A stretch of 48,001 nucleotides of DNA. Source: Nostoc sp. NMS8 (lineage in GTDB: Bacteria; Cyanobacteriota; Cyanobacteriia; Cyanobacteriales; Nostocaceae). Every line of letters starts with the position of its first letter. The first letter of the stretch is position 1. This document shows positions 45,458 through 48,001 of this stretch, piece by piece. The stretch spans positions 1 through 48,001 of the forward strand of contig NZ_JABXKK010000022.1 of assembly GCF_017115045.1 (NCBI RefSeq), read 5' to 3'. Below the pieces are notes generated by a model. That model saw nothing but the letters and a program-made list of their open reading frames with translations. It searched no databases and was not told the DNA's origin. The position numbers were made by a program, and so were the translations under genes.

Positions 45458-46324
45458 ATGCGAATTATTTTCACCATTGCCCATTTTTTCAAACCTAGCG
45501 GTGAGGGTCGTCATGCTTCCCAACGCAAAGACCCACAACCTCGTTTGCAGGCATTAACTACGAGCCTTACTACCTTACACCAATTATTTGGTAAATCTCA
45601 AAGTATCATCAATATCGCTCAACGGCTAGCTTTGCCTGCCAATCAGCCACAATCTCACGAAATCGATATTGTTATTTGTACAACTAAAGATAATCATCTT
45701 CTGAATCAGCTTGCCTTACCATCCCATTTATATAGGCATCATTCTAGCAATGCAGAACCTATGCTTTTAGCATTTGAATGTCAAGCTGTTCTGCAAAGTT
45801 GTCTTGGTCAATATGATTACTACTGTTTTCTTGAAGATGATTTAATTATTCATGATCCTTGGTTTTTTATAAAATTAGATTGGTTTACCCAACAAACGGG
45901 TGATTTAAATTTGCTCCAGCCAAATCGTTATGAAGTGTCCTCCCATGCTTTGGTTCACAAAGCTTACGTTGATGGAGATTTGGCTTTACGAGTAACTGCT
46001 CCTTTTCAAAATGTACAACAGCAACAGGAACTCAATGGCGCAATTATGAATGCACGAATTACCTTTCGTCGTGCCCTCAATCCTCACGCAGGCTGCTACT
46101 TTTTAAATGCAAATCAGATGGCTCAATGGGCTAGTCAAGCCTATTTTCTCGACCGGGATGTTAGCTTTGTTGGGCCTTTAGAAAGCGCTGCTACTTTAGG
46201 AATTATGAAGACGTTTCAGATTTATAAAACCTCACCAGAGCAAGCAAGCTTTTTGGAGATTCAGCACTTTGGCACAGGATTTTTGGGGCTAATTGGCGGA
46301 CAAGTAGGTTTGGTAGAAAGGTAG
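45458..46324 (+). CDS. Glycosyltransferase-like protein (GT-A type DxD)
   Basis: The 288-residue protein has IDIVICTTKDNHLL in its N-terminal third and YDYYCFLEDDLIIHDPWFFIKLDWF in the middle. The acidic EDDL segment resembles the DxD metal/nucleotide-sugar motif of GT-A glycosyltransferases. The N-terminus MRIIFTIAHFFKPSGEGRHASQ is a strand followed by a loop. I do not recognise the exact family, so sugar, acceptor and role are unknown. Context favours it: the previous gene on the same strand is a GT4 glycosyltransferase. A long stem-loop follows its stop by about 90 bases and is shared with the convergent PEP-CTERM gene. Confidence 0.6.
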   Translation: MRIIFTIAHFFKPSGEGRHASQRKDPQPRLQALTTSLTTLHQLFGKSQSIINIAQRLALPANQPQSHEIDIVICTTKDNHLLNQLALPSHLYRHHSSNAEPMLLAFECQAVLQSCLGQYDYYCFLEDDLIIHDPWFFIKLDWFTQQTGDLNLLQPNRYEVSSHALVHKAYVDGDLALRVTAPFQNVQQQQELNGAIMNARITFRRALNPHAGCYFLNANQMAQWASQAYFLDRDVSFVGPLESAATLGIMKTFQIYKTSPEQASFLEIQHFGTGFLGLIGGQVGLVER

Positions 46325-46412
46325 ATTTAATTTAAGAGTTTGACTATTTTATAAGTAAAAATTTAAATATATTTTTACCTGCTATTTTATAGTTTTTATA
46401 TGAATAAAAAAA

Positions 46413-46440
46413 TAGGGTGAGCATTGCAATGCCCACCCTA
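46413..46440. terminator. Bidirectional terminator hairpin
   Basis: TAGGGTG and CACCCTA arms enclose GCATTGCAATGC, itself a palindrome, with one mismatch. The run of As before and the T-rich flank on the other strand suit termination of both the left plus-strand gene and the right minus-strand gene. Confidence 0.8.
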
Positions 46441-46459
46441 CTAATAGCTACAAACTTAT

Positions 46460-47362
46460 TTAAGCCTCTTGTTTTTTCTTGCGAAGCTGTGGAAGTTGGC
46501 TGGCCATAAAACTCAAACCTGTTAAGAGTAAACCAATTGTCCCGGCTGATTCTGGTACTGACTTGAGATCGCCTTTGAGAGCTACTCCATCATTACCGCA
46601 CTCCAAGAAGATATTACTAACATAATTACCCTCGCCTATTAAAGCTTTATCAAAGGAAAAGCCAAGTGTGTATTGCCCAGTAGCAGAAAAGTTACTAAAA
46701 TTTAGTCCAGCAGCATTGAGTTGCTGATCGTTGAGCATGGAGATATTGCCAACTTTCGTACCTGACCCAATGGCGTTGAGAATCGGTGTATTATCCCAAG
46801 TAGGATTCTGAGCGACATTAGAGCCGTAGTAATAGTTGTAAACGTCTTGTGTAGTCGCTAGGTCTGTGCCTTGAGTATTATTCTGACCCCAGCCCCAGTC
46901 GTAATACCACTTCAAGTTGCTGTAACCTCCATGTTGGGTAGTGATACTCTTTGCTTGGACTCCTTGGTAAACTCCTGTTGTCAAGCTACTATCATAGTCA
47001 GCAAACCTCACACCAAATAGCTGACCACTTTGACTAGCTGTTTGGAAGTCTTTACCTGAGAAATTGAAGAATAAATCGCTCCAACCAATATGGACTGAAT
47101 GACCTGGATTCCAGTAGTCATCGGAATCGGTTGTGCCACTCAGAGGCATCCCGCCAGTAAGAGCAACATAGATTTTGTCACCTGAGTCTTTGACCGCCAT
47201 GCCTTTGATATCAAAAACCGAACCTCCAGAACCATCTTGGAAGGAATCAATACTATAGTTCCATCCATTGACGAGTTGTCCGGCACTTGCTTGTTGATTA
47301 GATAGACTCAGGAGGCTTACGCTGATGGCTGTAGTGGCAAGAAGAACTTTTAGAGTTTTCAT
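46460..47362 (-). CDS. PEP-CTERM/exosortase-sorted surface protein (XDD3-like)
   Basis: The 300-residue protein has a signal peptide (about 1-27, cleavage after ASA) and a long polar, Gly/Asn/Tyr-rich middle. The C-terminal sorting tail consists of VPES (variant of VPEP), an apolar helix GTIGLLLTGLSFMASQL and a basic cluster RKKK. Proteins with this tail are cut and anchored or exported by exosortase. The middle contains SDLFFNFSGKDFQ and ADYDSSLTTGVYQ, as in the cyanobacterial XDD3 family of exosortase-dependent surface proteins. Two cues support export: no cytoplasmic motif, and only one cysteine. The function is unknown, and no exosortase gene is in view. A bidirectional hairpin lies just past its stop. 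Confidence 0.85.
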   Translation of the reverse strand: MKTLKVLLATTAISVSLLSLSNQQASAGQLVNGWNYSIDSFQDGSGGSVFDIKGMAVKDSGDKIYVALTGGMPLSGTTDSDDYWNPGHSVHIGWSDLFFNFSGKDFQTASQSGQLFGVRFADYDSSLTTGVYQGVQAKSITTQHGGYSNLKWYYDWGWGQNNTQGTDLATTQDVYNYYYGSNVAQNPTWDNTPILNAIGSGTKVGNISMLNDQQLNAAGLNFSNFSATGQYTLGFSFDKALIGEGNYVSNIFLECGNDGVALKGDLKSVPESAGTIGLLLTGLSFMASQLPQLRKKKQEA

Positions 47363-48001
47363 ATTTATGAGAATATCTCCGATTAGGCAATGATTTTTTA
47401 TCTGTGAAAAGCCTAACCAAACTTATGTAAATTCTGTAGTGTTCAAGATGATTTGTTTTGAAAAAATCTCGTGAATTATTTTGCTTATTTATCTCTAAAA
47501 ACTCAGTATTGTACTTAGCTACTCAGATTGTAGTAATTTGGTTTTTTCATCTCTGAGATAATTTAATATCTGGTTAATAACGTGGAAATATGTAAGGTTA
47601 TGATATAAAAATATGTGTTTTTAATAAATCATTAATTATTTTATTGTTATATCCTTGATTTCAATTAGATTGGTATGTTTTATTAAATAGGGTCTTTTGG
47701 GTTTATACGTAGAATCAACTGCCGTCTGGAAGGTTAGGACGCAAAGAGAACCTAAGTTCGGCAAATTATATAGCGTCCATCTAATTGTCCGTAAAAACAG
47801 ACCACTAAGAGATTTTACTAAGCAAAACTTCCCTCTGCGAGTTGGGGCTACGGTGTACACACAAGTTGTATCTGCAAAAGTTTCAAGCTTTTTAGACCCA
47901 ATAAAATTGTCATTACGAGCGGAGCGATCGCAATGACATAGTTAGGACCAGCCCTTTCAAGGTGTCTGTTTTTAGGTACTATTTTTGGGATAGAATTTTA
48001 G
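47363..48001. other. Right-end region, no clear gene
   Basis: About 640 bases at the window's edge. The left half must hold the promoter of the PEP-CTERM gene. At 47720-47763 a nested stem-loop (TGCCG/CGGCA outside, AGGTT/AACCT inside) surrounds GGACGCAAAG. At 47911-47935 a REP-like inverted repeat (GTCATT...AATGAC) contains a HIP1-like site. Open frames 47697-47936 and 47636-47860 (opposite strands) are unconvincing. Confidence 0.45.

Noticed and set aside
47740..47750. c-di-GMP-I riboswitch suggested by GGACGCAAAG
   Set aside because: The obligatory first hairpin with GCAAACC and the downstream tetraloop receptor pattern are not present.

Overview
The window is chromosomal DNA from a filamentous, probably heterocyst-forming cyanobacterium (order Nostocales). 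The evidence is a complete psbI gene for photosystem II, many HIP1 octamers (GCGATCGC), short tandem repeats of the 'ATGACTA ATGACCA' and 'GTTAGGA' kind known from this group, a CyaC-type adenylate cyclase, and families of small palindromic repeats between genes. I see no rRNA, tRNA, CRISPR array, prophage or intact transposase. The organism is inferred from these features, not from a database search.

Layout. 1-4.8 kb, minus strand: a CyaC-like hybrid kinase/adenylate cyclase followed by a TonB-like protein, with a perfect Fur-box-like palindrome (34-50) at the left edge. 6.1-8.2 kb, plus strand: a GNAT acetyltransferase and an unrecognised 197-residue protein, separated by long AT-rich gaps. 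8.2-11.6 kb, minus strand: gor, a small esterase and hisC. 11.8-15.1 kb: a FecR-domain protein with a proline-repeat tail, divergent from an outer-membrane barrel protein, with a 148-bp MITE-like element between them. 15.3-17 kb: a 3-mercaptopyruvate-type sulfurtransferase, divergent from a broken MnmC-like methyltransferase. 17.6-20.4 kb: an HD-GYP response regulator and glmU. 20.8-24.7 kb: two dipeptide/oligopeptide-type ABC permeases converging on their likely binding protein, with no ATPase gene nearby. 25-31 kb, minus strand: nitroreductase, isoaspartyl peptidase, a 51-residue DUF2256 zinc-ribbon-like protein, and a large GAF protein with a degenerate kinase end. Next come the remains of a small DUF6888/DUF6887-type gene pair and pyrD. 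32.3-37.6 kb, minus strand: a membrane protein, an LptD-like outer-membrane protein, psbI and a hexapeptide acyltransferase. 38-39.3 kb holds small genes only. 39.8-43.1 kb, plus strand: glgP, a strong terminator and an overlapping BrnT/RHH toxin-antitoxin-like pair. 43.1-48 kb: a DUF429 protein, two glycosyltransferase-like genes and an exosortase-sorted (PEP-CTERM) surface protein.

How the genes fit together. Most are housekeeping genes: histidine, pyrimidine and UDP-GlcNAc synthesis, glycogen breakdown, glutathione and photosystem II. Two themes recur. One is the cell envelope: TonB-like, FecR plus barrel, LptD-like, glmU, glycosyltransferases and a PEP-CTERM protein. The other is second-messenger or multidomain signalling: cAMP by CyaC, c-di-GMP by the HD-GYP protein, and the GAF array. 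Several loci are decaying or repeat-shaped: the MnmC-like pseudogene, the DUF6888/6887 remnant, a MITE, and tandem repeats that run into start codons.

I found no clear new multi-gene defence or biosynthetic system. The best candidates for something undescribed are the FecR/barrel divergent locus, the short minus-strand ORF at 38271-38468 abutting a strong hairpin, the unrecognised 197-residue protein at 7647-8240, and the degenerate-kinase GAF protein.
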